Source: Bacteroidia bacterium | GTDB lineage: Bacteria; Bacteroidota; Bacteroidia; 2-12-FULL-35-15 | Assembly: GCA_030654175.1 (NCBI GenBank) | Contig: JAURXZ010000049.1 | Location: forward strand, 280,334 to 344,333 | Length of the DNA stretch: 64,000 nucleotides | Direction of reading: 5' to 3' | In this document: piece by piece, positions 21,205 to 31,125 of the stretch | How the letters are laid out: every line of letters starts with the position of its first letter | How positions within the stretch are numbered: position 1 is the stretch's first letter | Made by a program: the position numbers and the translations under genes | The notes under the pieces: generated by a model | Told to the model about the DNA's origin: nothing | What the model saw: only the letters and a program-made list of their open reading frames with translations | The model's database searches: none

Positions 21205-21703
21205 AATTTGAGCATTTATTCTGTTTACGTAAAAAGAAGATTTAAAGTTACTATTTTTTTTGCTATAACCTTGAAATTTTTATGGCCGAACAATCTTCTG
21301 CAAAATACTTAAAACCAGATTGTTTCATTGTTTTTTTGTCTGGAATTTTTAAATAAAATTCTTCATTTTTTTTGCCCTGAAATTGGTCGGTTTAATAATT
21401 AGGTCTATAAAGCTTTTATGTCGATATGTCGACAATTGTTTAAAAAAAAATTAACGACAATTTTTAAAAGTAAATTATAAAAAGATTGAGCATTCCGATC
21501 TCGTTTAGGATAAACTCCCAAATTCGCTCCTGTTTTTTTTCAAGAAATGCAAACGTTAAAGATTTTATTTATAAATCAGGATCCTAAAAAAAATAATTCA
21601 AACGGTGAAAAAAGTTTTAAGCTTGATTTATAAAAAAAGGACTATTTGGTAACATAGGCTCGTATCATTATATTTGTGAATTATACCCAACGAAACTTAT
21701 CTC
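21205..21703. other. Divergent intergenic region between the giant adhesin and icmF
   Basis: This 499-base AT-rich region has no gene. It carries the icmF promoter near its right end. An inverted repeat at 21419-21434 (TGTCGA, four bases, TCGACA) is followed by two CGACAATT-T words at about 21430 and 21456. I could not recognise a confident promoter for the adhesin on the minus strand. Confidence 0.5.
21645..21676 (+). promoter_or_regulatory. Bacteroidota-type promoter of icmF
   Basis: TTTG at 21645-21648 and TATATTTG at 21669-21676, separated by 20 bases, match the TTTG-N19-21-TAnnTTTG consensus. Transcription would begin about 27 bases before the ATG at 21710. Confidence 0.65.
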
Positions 21704-21709
21704 TTGAAA

Positions 21710-24700
21710 ATGATAAAAGCAGAACCTTACAAAGCAAAAAATAAAATCAGGATCGTTACAGCAGCTTCTTTATTTGACGGGCATGATGCGGCTATCAATA
21801 TCATGCGTAGAATTATTCAGGCAAGCGGTGTTGAGGTGATCCATCTTGGACATGACCGAAGTGTAAAGGAAATTGTAGACTGCGCCATTCAGGAAGATGC
21901 GAATGCAATTGCGCTTACATCATACCAGGGCGGTCATAATGAATTTTTTAAATACATGTACGACCTGTTAAAGGAAAATAATTGTTCTCACATAAAAATA
22001 TTTGGAGGAGGCGGTGGTACAATTTTACCTACTGAAATTGAGGCTCTACAAAAATATGGAATTACACGTATTTATGCTCCTGATGATGGCCGTGAGATGG
22101 GGTTACAAGGGATGATAAACGACATGCTTGAAAAGTGTGATTTTCCTACAGGTGCTAATTTGAATGGTGAAGTAAAACAGTTGAAAAATAAAAATGTAAA
22201 ATCAATTGCACGATTGATCTCTGCTGCTGAAAATTTCCCTGAAGAGTTTGTGAAATTCAGTACTGAAATTGAACAAATTGTTAAAACAAAAGTCGTTCCT
22301 GTGCTGGGTATTACAGGAACAGGAGGCTCCGGCAAATCAAGTTTAGTAGATGAACTGGTACGCAGATTTTTAATTGACTTTAAAGACAAAACGATTGCCA
22401 TAATTTCTGTTGATCCTTCGAAACGTAAAACTGGTGGTGCTTTACTTGGTGACCGCATACGTATGAATTCGATAAAAAACGAACGTGTGTATATGCGTTC
22501 GCTTGCAACTCGTCAAAGTAATTTAGCATTATCAAAATATGTGAAAGAGGCCGTTGAAATTGTGAAAGCAGCAAATTATGATCTTATCATTTTGGAAACT
22601 TCAGGCATTGGACAAAGTGATACTGAAATTACGGAGCACAGTGACATGAGTTTATATGTGATGACCCCTGAATATGGTGCTGCTACACAGCTTGAAAAGA
22701 TTGATATGCTTGATTTTGCAGACATCATTGCATTAAATAAATTTGATAAGCGTGGCGCTTTGGATGCGATTCGTGATGTGAAAAAACAATACAAACGCAA
22801 TCATCAGTTGTGGGATGTGGATGATGCTGAAATTCCTGTTTATGGAACTATAGCATCACAGTTCAATGATCCGGGAATGAATAAATTGTATAAAGCGGTT
22901 GTAAATAAATTAGCAGAAAAAACCGGTGCTGATTTAAAATCGAATTTTGCAGTTACCGATGAGATGAGTGAAAAAATATACATCATTCCTCCTCATAGAA
23001 CCCGTTATTTATCTGAGATAGCAGAGAACAATCGAGGGTACGACAAATGGGTGCATGCTCAGAAAGAAATTGCTCAGAAATTATATTCTATAAGAAAAAC
23101 CATTGATAGTATTTTACCCATAACGGGTGGTAAAACTTTGTCGGGCTCATTGTCTTTGGAAAATGATATGGTTAATTCATTGGAAAAATTGTATACCGAA
23201 ATTGAATTAGGTTTTGACGGACGTAATAAAAAAATAATAGAAGGCTGGGCGGAGAAAGTTCAACGATATAAAAATGAAGATTTTATTTTTAAAGTTCGTG
23301 ATAAAGAATTAAAAATTAAAACACATTACGAATCGCTTTCGCATACACAGATTCCTAAGATATCTACGCCCCGCTATGAAGCCTGGGGAGATATTCTGAA
23401 ATGGAATTTGCAGGAAAATGTACCCGGTGAATTCCCTTATACCGGTGGTGTGTTTCCATTCAAGCGCGAAGGTGAAGACCCAACACGAATGTTTGCAGGT
23501 GAAGGTGGACCGGAACGTACCAATACCCGATTTCATTATGTAAGTTTAGGATTAGATGCAAAACGCTTGAGTACAGCGTTTGACAGCGTTACCTTATATG
23601 GACAAAATCCGGCTATACGGCCTGATATTTATGGGAAAATTGGTAACTCCGGAGTTTCTATTTGTTGCTTAGATGATGCAAAAAAATTATACAGTGGTTT
23701 TAATCTTGCTGATCCTAAAACATCTGTAAGTATGACCATTAATGGTCCAGCTGCTATTCTTGCCGGTTTTTTTATGAATGCAGCAATTGATCAGCAGTGC
23801 GAAATTTACATTAAAAAGAATGGTTTAGAAGATGAAGTGATCAAAAAAATTGATGCTATTTATAAGAAAAAAAATGTTACCCGTCCTAAATACCAAGGAG
23901 AACTGCCACAGGGGAATGATGGCTTAGGCTTATTATTATTGGGTGTTACAGGTGATCAGGTTTTACCAAAGGATGTGTATGAAAAAATTAAAGCAGAAAC
24001 TTTGTCTTCTGTAAGAGGTACGGTTCAGGCGGATATTTTAAAAGAAGACCAGGCGCAAAACACCTGCATTTTTTCCACTGAATTTTCATTACGATTGATG
24101 GGAGACATGCAGGAATATTTTATTCAAAAAAACATTCGTAATTTTTATTCAGTTTCTATTTCGGGTTATCATATTGCTGAAGCAGGTGCAAATCCTATAA
24201 CACAGCTTGCGTTAACATTATCCAACGGATTTACTTTTGTTGAATATTATGTTAGCCGCGGAATGGATATAAATAAATTTGCCCCTAATTTATCTTTCTT
24301 TTTTAGTAATGGTATTGATCCTGAATATTCTGTTATCGGCCGTGTAGCGCGCAGAATATGGGCAAAAGCAATGAAGTTAAAATACAATGCAAACGAACGT
24401 TCACAAATGTTGAAGTATCACATTCAAACCAGCGGTCGATCATTGCATGCCCAGGAAATTAATTTTAATGATATCCGTACAACGCTTCAGGCATTGTATG
24501 CAATTTATGATAATTGTAATTCACTTCATACAAATGCTTATGATGAAGCCATTACCACACCAACTGAAGAATCAGTGCGTAGGGCCATGGCAATTCAGCT
24601 GATCATTAACCGTGAATTGGGTTTAGCAAAAAATGAAAATCCTTTGCAAGGTTCATTCATTATTGAAGAATTAACAGACATTGTGGAAGAGGCTGTACTT

Positions 24701-25114
24701 GCTGAGTTTGATCGCATCAATGAGCGTGGCGGAGTTTTAGGTGCAATGGAAACAATGTATCAGCGTGGGCAAATTCAGGAAGAAAGTTTATACTACGAAA
24801 CATTAAAACATTCAGGAGAATATCCAATAATTGGTGTGAATACTTTCCTTTCATCAAAAGGATCTCCTACCATTATTCCGAATGAAGTGATACGTGCAAC
24901 AGAAGAAGAAAAACAATATCAAATATCAATGCTTGCTGAACTTGAGAAAGGTTCTGCTGATAAAGCTCCTGCATTGTTACGTGATTTGCAAACCGTTGCT
25001 ATTCGTAATCAAAATATGTTTGAAGGTTTAATGGAGACAACTAAATATTGTTCATTAGGACAGATCACCAATGCTCTTTTTGAAGTGGGTGGGCAGTATA
25101 GAAGGAACATGTAG
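21710..25114 (+). CDS. icmF: Fused isobutyryl-CoA mutase (IcmF)
   Basis: This adenosylcobalamin enzyme interconverts isobutyryl-CoA and n-butyryl-CoA and carries its own G-protein chaperone in the same chain. The N-terminal ~140 residues are the B12-binding domain ([14 protein letters not shown] with the axial His, SYQGGH, FGGGGGT). About residues 195-420 form the MeaB-like GTPase with Walker A ([13 protein letters not shown]) and NKFDKRGA. The remainder is the mutase barrel with [19 protein letters not shown], which separates IcmF from methylmalonyl-CoA mutase. The length (1134 residues) fits a full fusion. The frame is also open from a TTG at 21704, but the ATG at 21710 is the likelier start. 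A good promoter lies just upstream. It probably serves branched-chain amino-acid or fatty-acid carbon flow. Confidence 0.93.
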   Translation: MIKAEPYKAKNKIRIVTAASLFDGHDAAINIMRRIIQASGVEVIHLGHDRSVKEIVDCAIQEDANAIALTSYQGGHNEFFKYMYDLLKENNCSHIKIFGGGGGTILPTEIEALQKYGITRIYAPDDGREMGLQGMINDMLEKCDFPTGANLNGEVKQLKNKNVKSIARLISAAENFPEEFVKFSTEIEQIVKTKVVPVLGITGTGGSGKSSLVDELVRRFLIDFKDKTIAIISVDPSKRKTGGALLGDRIRMNSIKNERVYMRSLATRQSNLALSKYVKEAVEIVKAANYDLIILETSGIGQSDTEITEHSDMSLYVMTPEYGAATQLEKIDMLDFADIIALNKFDKRGALDAIRDVKKQYKRNHQLWDVDDAEIPVYGTIASQFNDPGMNKLYKAVVNKLAEKTGADLKSNFAVTDEMSEKIYIIPPHRTRYLSEIAENNRGYDKWVHAQKEIAQKLYSIRKTIDSILPITGGKTLSGSLSLENDMVNSLEKLYTEIELGFDGRNKKIIEGWAEKVQRYKNEDFIFKVRDKELKIKTHYESLSHTQIPKISTPRYEAWGDILKWNLQENVPGEFPYTGGVFPFKREGEDPTRMFAGEGGPERTNTRFHYVSLGLDAKRLSTAFDSVTLYGQNPAIRPDIYGKIGNSGVSICCLDDAKKLYSGFNLADPKTSVSMTINGPAAILAGFFMNAAIDQQCEIYIKKNGLEDEVIKKIDAIYKKKNVTRPKYQGELPQGNDGLGLLLLGVTGDQVLPKDVYEKIKAETLSSVRGTVQADILKEDQAQNTCIFSTEFSLRLMGDMQEYFIQKNIRNFYSVSISGYHIAEAGANPITQLALTLSNGFTFVEYYVSRGMDINKFAPNLSFFFSNGIDPEYSVIGRVARRIWAKAMKLKYNANERSQMLKYHIQTSGRSLHAQEINFNDIRTTLQALYAIYDNCNSLHTNAYDEAITTPTEESVRRAMAIQLIINRELGLAKNENPLQGSFIIEELTDIVEEAVLAEFDRINERGGVLGAMETMYQRGQIQEESLYYETLKHSGEYPIIGVNTFLSSKGSPTIIPNEVIRATEEEKQYQISMLAELEKGSADKAPALLRDLQTVAIRNQNMFEGLMETTKYCSLGQITNALFEVGGQYRRNM

Positions 25115-25257
25115 GGTTAGTAATAACGAATGATTACGAATTTACGAATCTATGTTTGTTATTGTCTAATTTTTGATTGTGAAATTTATGTTAAGTTTTT
25201 ATGAATAAAAAAATGAATTAGTTCAGAGATTAGTAATCAGATTATATATTTAAAATT

Positions 25258-26046
25258 ATGAAAAACAATCACGAAATAGATTTTAAAATTTTAGGAGAAG
25301 AATTACAGTGTGTAGAGATCGAACTGGATCCTAGTGAAACAGTAATTGCTGAAGCTGGTAATTTTATGATGATGGATGATGGTATTCAGATGGATACTAT
25401 TTTTGGTGACGGATCTAAGCAGCAAAGCAGTTTTATGGATAAACTTTTTTCGGCCGGTAAACGATTACTGGTTGGTGAAAGCTTATTTATGACCGCGTTT
25501 ACGAATATTGGTAATTTTAAAAAGCGTATTTCTTTTGCTTCTCCCTATCCGGGGAAAATAATTCCAATGGACCTAAGTAAATTAAATGGAAAACTTATTT
25601 GTCAGAAGGATGCATTTTTGTGTGCGGCAAAAGGTGTTTCCATCGGAATTGAATTTCAAAAAAAGTTAGGGACAGGATTGTTTGGTGGTGAAGGTTTTAT
25701 CATGGAGAAATTAGAAGGTGATGGAATGGCCTTTGTTCATTCAGGTGGAATGGTGATTGAAAGAAAACTATCTCCGGGGGAATTAATTAAAGTCGATACC
25801 GGTTGTATCGTTGCATTTACTTATGATATTACTTATGATATTCAATTTGTTGGTGGAATAAAAAATACATTTTTCGGTGGCGAAGGTTTGTTTTTTGCAA
25901 CAATAAAAGGTCCGGGAACAGTTTGGGTACAGTCATTACCAATAAGTCGTTTAGCGGGACGTATGATGGCTTACGCAAATAATGGAAAAGAAGAGGGAAG
26001 TGTATTGGGGGGAATAGGAAGAATTTTTGATGGAGATAACAGATAA
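25258..26046 (+). CDS. AIM24 / TIGR00266 family protein
   Basis: The 262-residue protein has the glycine-rich beta-repeat pattern of the AIM24 family: AEAGNFMMMDDGIQMDT, GLFGGEGFIMEKLEGDG, FGGEGLFFATIKGPG, VWVQSLP. No signal peptide or membrane segment is present, so it is likely cytosolic. Family members are widespread in bacteria and mitochondria (yeast Aim24) but the bacterial role is not established. It follows icmF by 143 bases on the same strand. Its stop lies 26 bases from the convergent end of the radical SAM gene. The family call is secure and the function unknown. Confidence 0.85.
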   Translation: MKNNHEIDFKILGEELQCVEIELDPSETVIAEAGNFMMMDDGIQMDTIFGDGSKQQSSFMDKLFSAGKRLLVGESLFMTAFTNIGNFKKRISFASPYPGKIIPMDLSKLNGKLICQKDAFLCAAKGVSIGIEFQKKLGTGLFGGEGFIMEKLEGDGMAFVHSGGMVIERKLSPGELIKVDTGCIVAFTYDITYDIQFVGGIKNTFFGGEGLFFATIKGPGTVWVQSLPISRLAGRMMAYANNGKEEGSVLGGIGRIFDGDNR

Positions 26047-26072
26047 AATGAAAAGGTATTAAATCTTGCTCC

Positions 26073-27044
26073 TTAAAACAGTTCCAGTTGTTGAATTTCA
26101 CCGGGTCTGCGAAAAGCGGTAAGATCATATTCAAATCGATCACGGCCGGAGAGATGTTTTTTTACTGCCATTTTAAACAATTGTTTAATTGATTCGGCAA
26201 TTTTGCCTTCACCACCCATTCGAGTGCCAAAACGGCTATCGTTCAGAGTTCCGCCATGTACTTCTGCGATCTGATGCAATACTTTGTCAGCGCGGTCTGG
26301 AAAGTTTTTGTGGATCCAGTCAGTGAAAATTTCTTTTACTGAGCCATTCAATCGTACAATACTATAGCCAGCTGTTACAGCACCATGATCGGCTGCTGCT
26401 TCAATTAATTGTGGTATCTCATCACTGTTCAGTCCCGGAATAATAGGTGCTGTCATTATGCCTGTTGGAATTCCTGATCGGTTCAATTGTTCAATTACTT
26501 TCAACCTGTTTTTTGATGTAACAGTTCGCGGTTCCATTTTTAAACGCAAATCTTCCCTCAGGCTTGTGATGGAGACCATTACGTGCACTAATTTTAATTT
26601 TGCCATTTCCTGCAAAATATCGATATCACGTAAGATCAAATTATTTTTAGTGATCATTCCAACCGGATGACGAAATTTTAATAGCACTTCTAACATCTGA
26701 CGTGTGATCTTCAGTTTTCGCTCAATGGGTTGATAACAATCAGTATTCCCGGAAAACATGATTGGCGACACCTCCCAGTTTTTGTTCATTAATTGTTTTT
26801 CCAGTAATTGTGGAGCATTTGGCTTTGCTATAATTTTACGTTCAAAATCTAATCCGGCACTGTATCCCCAATATTCATGCGTATTACGTGCATAACAATA
26901 AATGCAGCCATGTTCACAGCCCTGATATGGGTTCATAGAATACGTTGCGAATATGTCAGGACTCTTTACCTTATTAACTATTTTTTTAGGGTGCTCAAAA
27001 AGTATTTTCGTTTTTTCATCACTTAACAAAGGCTCATCAAGCAT
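26073..27044 (-). CDS. PA0069-family radical SAM protein, N-terminus lost to a nonsense codon
   Basis: The radical SAM cluster motif is CEHGCIYCYARNTHEYWGY (CxxxCxxC), followed by family words ILSGN-like MFSGNTDCYQPIE, LRDIDILQEMAK and GIMTAPIIPGLN. The frame opens at the ATG at 27044 (MLDEPLLSDEKTKILFEHP), but family members normally carry a further ~35 residues with a KGRG motif. That segment is present upstream in the same frame (ATG at 27149, MHDNEEKPNYFKGRGSQIN) but a TAA at 27077-27075 cuts it off. The radical SAM core is intact, so the short protein may still be made by starting at 27044, or the gene may be decaying. The biochemical role of this family is not established; it resembles spore photoproduct lyase in fold only. 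Confidence 0.8.
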   Translation of the reverse strand: MLDEPLLSDEKTKILFEHPKKIVNKVKSPDIFATYSMNPYQGCEHGCIYCYARNTHEYWGYSAGLDFERKIIAKPNAPQLLEKQLMNKNWEVSPIMFSGNTDCYQPIERKLKITRQMLEVLLKFRHPVGMITKNNLILRDIDILQEMAKLKLVHVMVSITSLREDLRLKMEPRTVTSKNRLKVIEQLNRSGIPTGIMTAPIIPGLNSDEIPQLIEAAADHGAVTAGYSIVRLNGSVKEIFTDWIHKNFPDRADKVLHQIAEVHGGTLNDSRFGTRMGGEGKIAESIKQLFKMAVKKHLSGRDRFEYDLTAFRRPGEIQQLELF

Positions 27045-27149
27045 TTCTTGATGTTCTTCTACGTATCGATTTTTTTAATACTTGTTTGAAGTGTTTATTT
27101 GAGAGCCTCGTCCTTTAAAATAGTTTGGTTTTTCTTCATTGTCGTGCAT
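27045..27149 (-). pseudogene. Cut-off N-terminal segment of the radical SAM gene
   Basis: Reading from the ATG at 27149 gives 24 codons containing YFKGRGSQINTSNKY, then TAA (27077-27075), then KNRYVEEHQE leading in the same frame into MLDEPLL at 27044. A single base change of TTA to TAA would account for the stop. The conserved sequence on both sides shows that this was coding. Confidence 0.65.
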
Positions 27150-27280
27150 ATTCAAATATACGAAATTCGTAAGAAAATAAAAAGCAATAAAATGGAATAA
27201 GAGAGAGAAAAAAGATTTCGGATTTTGGATCTTAGATCTATTTTTTGAAAATTTAGTATTAAGGAATTTATTACATTGCT

Positions 27281-27871
27281 TTACTTTACAATCTTTCCGA
27301 TTGTTTTAAAAATAATTTTCAAATCGGTGATGATACCTTGTTCATCAATGTATTTCAGGTTTAGTTTTAATTTAGCCGGCATTATTTCATCAATATACAC
27401 TTGTTCGGGATTTTCTGCTTTACCTAATAATTCATTTTCATTGCTGAATTCAATGCTTGCATAATCAGTAATGCCAGGTTTTACACTTAGCACCTGTTTT
27501 TGTTCTTCATTGTATAGATCAACGTATTTGCGTACTTCAGGACGTGGCCCTACAAGACTCATATCACCCAAAAATACATTTAGCAATTGAGGTAATTCAT
27601 CAATTTTATATTTACGAATAAAATATCCCATTCGTGTTATCCGGCTATCCCGCCCTCCAACTGTTAGCAATCCTTTTTTATCGGCTCCGGTCCGCATGGA
27701 TCGGAATTTGAATAGATAAAAATCAATACCGTTTTTTCCCACTCTCGCTTGTTTATAGAACACTCCACCGGGAGAATCAATTACAATAAGTAATGCAATA
27801 ATAATGAAGAACGGAAGTAGTAAGACTAATCCGATGAAGGAGAACACAATATCGAATATCCGCTTAACCAT
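27281..27871 (-). CDS. Undecaprenyl-phosphate sugar transferase (PglC/WcaJ C-terminal type)
   Basis: This small monotopic sugar-1-phosphate transferase (196 residues from MVKRIFDIVFS) has one N-terminal hydrophobic segment (about 8-30). The family motifs follow: GGVFYKQARVGKNG, FYLFKFRSM, KIDELPQLLNVFLGDMSLVGPRPEV and KPGITDYASI. It would load the first sugar phosphate onto the lipid carrier at the inner membrane. The frame extends upstream to 27904, but those codons run into a GCGCAAAG triplicate repeat, so I choose the ATG at 27871. It is the last gene of the polysaccharide cluster, next to a sugar aminotransferase. This suggests that the first sugar is an amino sugar such as a bacillosamine-like residue (inference). 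Confidence 0.9.
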   Translation of the reverse strand: MVKRIFDIVFSFIGLVLLLPFFIIIALLIVIDSPGGVFYKQARVGKNGIDFYLFKFRSMRTGADKKGLLTVGGRDSRITRMGYFIRKYKIDELPQLLNVFLGDMSLVGPRPEVRKYVDLYNEEQKQVLSVKPGITDYASIEFSNENELLGKAENPEQVYIDEIMPAKLKLNLKYIDEQGIITDLKIIFKTIGKIVK

Positions 27872-27977
27872 TTTGTTTTCTGCCGCAAAGGCGCAAAGGC
27901 GCAAAGCGAATTGTTGTGTAACTAATTTCTTTTAATAAAAAATTTGTAGAAAAGACCCTATAAATTTGTAGTACAAA
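27872..27977. repeat. Spacer with GGCGCAAA triplicate
   Basis: The gap between the aminotransferase and sugar transferase genes contains three successive GCGCAAA words at about 27884-27905. Such GC-richer words stand out from the AT-rich surroundings. Confidence 0.5.
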
Positions 27978-29186
27978 TTAACCAAGGATTTTTTTAACAG
28001 ATGCAGTCACCGCATTAATAACAGTTTTCACTAAGTCATCATTCAAATCATAAAATACTGGTAAAGAAATTTCACGTGAATAGTTATCATAGGTTACCGG
28101 ATAATTTTTAATGTCATACCCCAGGTTTTTGTAGAAGCTCATCATTGGCACCGGAATAAAATGAACATTGACAGAAACATCATAATCAAAAATTTCTTTA
28201 ATTATTGCATCTCGTTGTGCTTCGCTAATTCCTTTTATCCGTAATGGATACAGATGGTAACACGATGTTTTATCATCTGTTTTATATTCCGGTAATTGTG
28301 CCCATTCTAATTTAGAAAATGCAGTATCATATTGTTCAAATATACGCTGGCGCACTTTTAAAGTATCGTTATCATAACGCTCCAACTCCACTATACCGAT
28401 AGCTGCCATAATATCTGTCATATTGCATTTGTATCCGGCTTCTACCACATCATACCGCCAATTACCTTTAACTGTTTTAGCCAGTGCATCTTTATCTTGT
28501 CCGTGAAGTGTTTTTACACATAAGGTTTTATAAACGGCTTCATTATCAAATGGTGCAGGCAAATTTAAAGCTATAGCACCACCTTCGGCAGTTGTTAAAT
28601 TTTTTACGGCATGAAAAGAAAAAACAGAAACATCAGTTAAAGAACCCGCTCTTTTCCCTTTGTACCAGGCCCCAAATGAATGTGCTGAATCTGATAAAAT
28701 TAAAATACGATCCAGTGTTTTTTGTTCATCGGTTTGAGGAACAAAGTGGGCTTTATGTTTAATGATCAATGCATTCAAATGATCGTAATCGCAACAATGT
28801 CCGGCAAAATCAACCGGCATAATTACCTTTGTTTTTGAGGTAATTGCTTTTTCGATATTCGAAATGGAAATATTAAAATCATGTGGATTAACATCTACAA
28901 AAACTGGTGTTGCACCGCAATGTATCACCACATTGGCTGTTGCGCAATAGGTATATGCAGGCAAAATAACTTCATCTCCTTCTTTCACTCCGAACCAACG
29001 TAATATTATTTCGAGGCCGGCTGTTGCGCTATTTAAACACAATGTACTTTGGTTGCCACAATATTTGGTTAATTCTTTTTCAAATAATTTGGTACGTGGT
29101 CCGGTGGTGATCCATCCTGATTTCAGTACTTTGGTTACCTCATCTATTATTTTTTGATCAATGCGTGGTGGTGAAAATGGGATCAT
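27978..29186 (-). CDS. DegT/DnrJ/EryC1/StrS-type sugar aminotransferase
   Basis: This PLP enzyme (402 residues) transfers an amino group to a nucleotide-linked keto sugar. The fold markers are SGWITTGPRTKLFE, GDEVILPAYTYCATANVV, the PLP-nitrogen-binding SDSAHSFGA (Asp166), and the Schiff-base lysine in FHAVKNLTTAEGG (Lys195). GYKCNMTDIMAAIG and the C-terminal YHLYPLR also fit. It lies next to the initiating sugar transferase, as PglE/PglC-type pairs do, so a 4-amino-6-deoxy sugar is plausible. The exact substrate cannot be read from sequence. The ligase gene ends two bases before this gene's start, so they are probably in one transcript. Confidence 0.9.
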   Translation of the reverse strand: MIPFSPPRIDQKIIDEVTKVLKSGWITTGPRTKLFEKELTKYCGNQSTLCLNSATAGLEIILRWFGVKEGDEVILPAYTYCATANVVIHCGATPVFVDVNPHDFNISISNIEKAITSKTKVIMPVDFAGHCCDYDHLNALIIKHKAHFVPQTDEQKTLDRILILSDSAHSFGAWYKGKRAGSLTDVSVFSFHAVKNLTTAEGGAIALNLPAPFDNEAVYKTLCVKTLHGQDKDALAKTVKGNWRYDVVEAGYKCNMTDIMAAIGIVELERYDNDTLKVRQRIFEQYDTAFSKLEWAQLPEYKTDDKTSCYHLYPLRIKGISEAQRDAIIKEIFDYDVSVNVHFIPVPMMSFYKNLGYDIKNYPVTYDNYSREISLPVFYDLNDDLVKTVINAVTASVKKILG

Positions 29187-29187
29187 A

Positions 29188-30477
29188 TTATTGGTTGTTA
29201 GTTGTTAGTTGTTGGTTCTTGCTAATACTGTAACATAGTAAGGAATAAAAAAACGCATAAAATATAACACCAGCTTGTGTTTCGAGCATGGATTCAACTG
29301 AGAAATTAATGCCAGTAATAATAATAAATGCAGCAAATAAAAATGCTTTTTCTTTAAATGAAAAATAAAAAGGCACTATAAAACACAGCAAAAGAACTAT
29401 AAAACCAGCAACTCCCAAAGCTATAAAGGTGTTCAGAAATTGATTGTGCGAGTTTAGTTTATTTTCATATTCCGAGATCATTCCTTTTTCGAGATACTTT
29501 TCCAGCATTTTATCTTTAGCATCACCTGTTCCTGCGCCAATCCAGAAATTATCTTTAATGATTTCTGCCGCAGCTTTCCAAACTAAAATTCGGCTACCTG
29601 TACCATCAGTACTTGTAGTTATTTTTTTATTTTCTTCATTACTTCCTTTTATTGTTTCAGTTATAGTTGACAACTGAGGGATCCTTGTTGAAAAACGAGG
29701 TTTAAAATAAACATTAAAAAAAGTGAATGCCCCAATTAACAAGCTAACCATTAATAATGCAAGTACCGTTCGTTTTTTTATAACTAGCCATCTGAAAAAA
29801 TAAAGAACAAATAAAAGCAATCCTATCCAGCCAGCTTTAGAACTCAATAACAATATAAAAAGGGTTAATAAAAAAATAGCTGCAATCCATTTTAAATTTA
29901 ATTTCAACTCAGCTATATTTACCAAATGAAGAATGGAGAATAATGCAAAAACGCAATACATGGAAATATAACTGGGATGCAGAAATACTGATAAGTCGGT
30001 ATAATAAAAATAGCTTGCTCCCAAGTCATAAGGAATTCCGTATAATTCAACGTAAACAGGTTTTAAAAAGCGGTATGAAGCCCATATAAAACATACCATT
30101 GCATTCACAACAGAACCATAGATAAATAGTTTCAAATATTTATTGATATTGCTTTTTAATGCTTGAGAATGTGCTGAAAAAACAAGAGGAAATATTAAAA
30201 ATGACAATTTTGTTTCAATAGTTTCAAATCCAACTTTTGTATTTTCTGTGTAAAGCATACCCACTAAATATAACAGGTATAACAGCATCATTAATAGTAA
30301 AGATGGATTATTCAAATTGTTTTTTATTCCTTGAATAATCAATTTGGGAGCTGAAAGCCAATTAAGCAGTAACAACACAATAACCGGAGCAATGATGGGC
30401 GGATAACCTGAAAGTAAAAAAGCTATTGCGCCTGTAAGAAATATATGTGCGCGCTCATTGAATTTAAGTAGTGTCAT
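29188..30477 (-). CDS. O-antigen ligase family (WaaL/Wzy-like) membrane protein
   Basis: The 429-residue protein is almost entirely membrane-spanning (about 10-12 segments). It has the Wzy_C-type periplasmic loop and downstream SHNQFLNTFIALGVAGFIVLL motif of the O-antigen ligase/polymerase family. Members join glycan to lipid A or polymerise repeat units at the outer face of the inner membrane. A separate Wzy-like gene lies in the same cluster at 40.8-42.1 kb, so this one may be the ligase (inference). Its last residues (NQQLTTNNQ) are encoded by a GTTAGTT simple repeat running into the stop codon. Confidence 0.82.
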   Translation of the reverse strand: MTLLKFNERAHIFLTGAIAFLLSGYPPIIAPVIVLLLLNWLSAPKLIIQGIKNNLNNPSLLLMMLLYLLYLVGMLYTENTKVGFETIETKLSFLIFPLVFSAHSQALKSNINKYLKLFIYGSVVNAMVCFIWASYRFLKPVYVELYGIPYDLGASYFYYTDLSVFLHPSYISMYCVFALFSILHLVNIAELKLNLKWIAAIFLLTLFILLLSSKAGWIGLLLFVLYFFRWLVIKKRTVLALLMVSLLIGAFTFFNVYFKPRFSTRIPQLSTITETIKGSNEENKKITTSTDGTGSRILVWKAAAEIIKDNFWIGAGTGDAKDKMLEKYLEKGMISEYENKLNSHNQFLNTFIALGVAGFIVLLLCFIVPFYFSFKEKAFLFAAFIIITGINFSVESMLETQAGVIFYAFFYSLLCYSISKNQQLTTNNQ

Positions 30478-30479
30478 TA

Positions 30480-31115
30480 TTAGATACCTGTTACAATGGA
30501 GTAATTACTTGATATTAATGCTTTGTCATAATAATTTTCAAAATTTACTCCAGCTAAATAAAGTTTTTTATCAATACTTCTGCTATCACCAACAACCTTT
30601 GCCGGATTTCCTACAATTACGGAATAATCAGGAAAGCTGCCTTTTACAATGCTTCCTGCACCAACTATGCATCCTTTACCAATAGACGTTCCAGAGAGGA
30701 AAACACATGAAGCACCAATAAATGAATATTCTCCAATTTTTACGCCCTCAATTATATATCCAGGTCTTTCATTGGCAGGAATGTCAATAAATTTCTCTCC
30801 TAACAAACGAATTGAATTTTGACTACTATGCGTGTATATGCATGAGTGTGAGGCTATATGTACACCTTGTTCTATTTCAATTCCACCAATACCGTCAAGT
30901 AAACAATAGTGGCCGATCCATACATTGTTTTTAATATTGATATTCTTTTTGTCAACAAGTTTAACGGAAGAACTTATTCGGGTTTTATTGAAGAATTTTT
31001 TTTCTTTTGAATTATAAAAACCATAAACCATAAATGGCTTTTTGAAAAAAGCCAGCATATTTAAAAATAATGAAATGAAGAAACCCAGTGGTGACAAGTA
31101 TATTTTTCTAAACAT
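30480..31115 (-). CDS. Hexapeptide-repeat acyltransferase (left-handed beta-helix)
   Basis: This 211-residue protein has an imperfect hexapeptide ladder (VWIGHYCLLDGIGGIEIEQG, IGEYSFIGASCVFLSG, IGKGCIVGAGSIVKG) and the typical end VGNPAKVVG. The family transfers acetyl or similar groups from acyl-CoA to sugars, here probably O- or N-acetylation of a polysaccharide component. It is separated from the ligase gene by two bases and from the glycosyltransferase by ten, so it belongs to the same operon. It could act with FdtB as an FdtC-like N-acetyltransferase, but the sequence alone does not decide this. Confidence 0.85.
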   Translation of the reverse strand: MFRKIYLSPLGFFISLFLNMLAFFKKPFMVYGFYNSKEKKFFNKTRISSSVKLVDKKNINIKNNVWIGHYCLLDGIGGIEIEQGVHIASHSCIYTHSSQNSIRLLGEKFIDIPANERPGYIIEGVKIGEYSFIGASCVFLSGTSIGKGCIVGAGSIVKGSFPDYSVIVGNPAKVVGDSRSIDKKLYLAGVNFENYYDKALISSNYSIVTGI

Positions 31116-31125
31116 GGTCTACTCT

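Noticed and set aside
22072-22458. A 128-residue minus-strand frame inside icmF
   Set aside because: It is antisense to a conserved domain and has no family features; it is a shadow of the mutase gene.
27150-27280. A GATCTTAGATC palindrome at about 27225 as a terminator of the polysaccharide cluster
   Set aside because: The arms are only five bases and no T run follows in the right direction.
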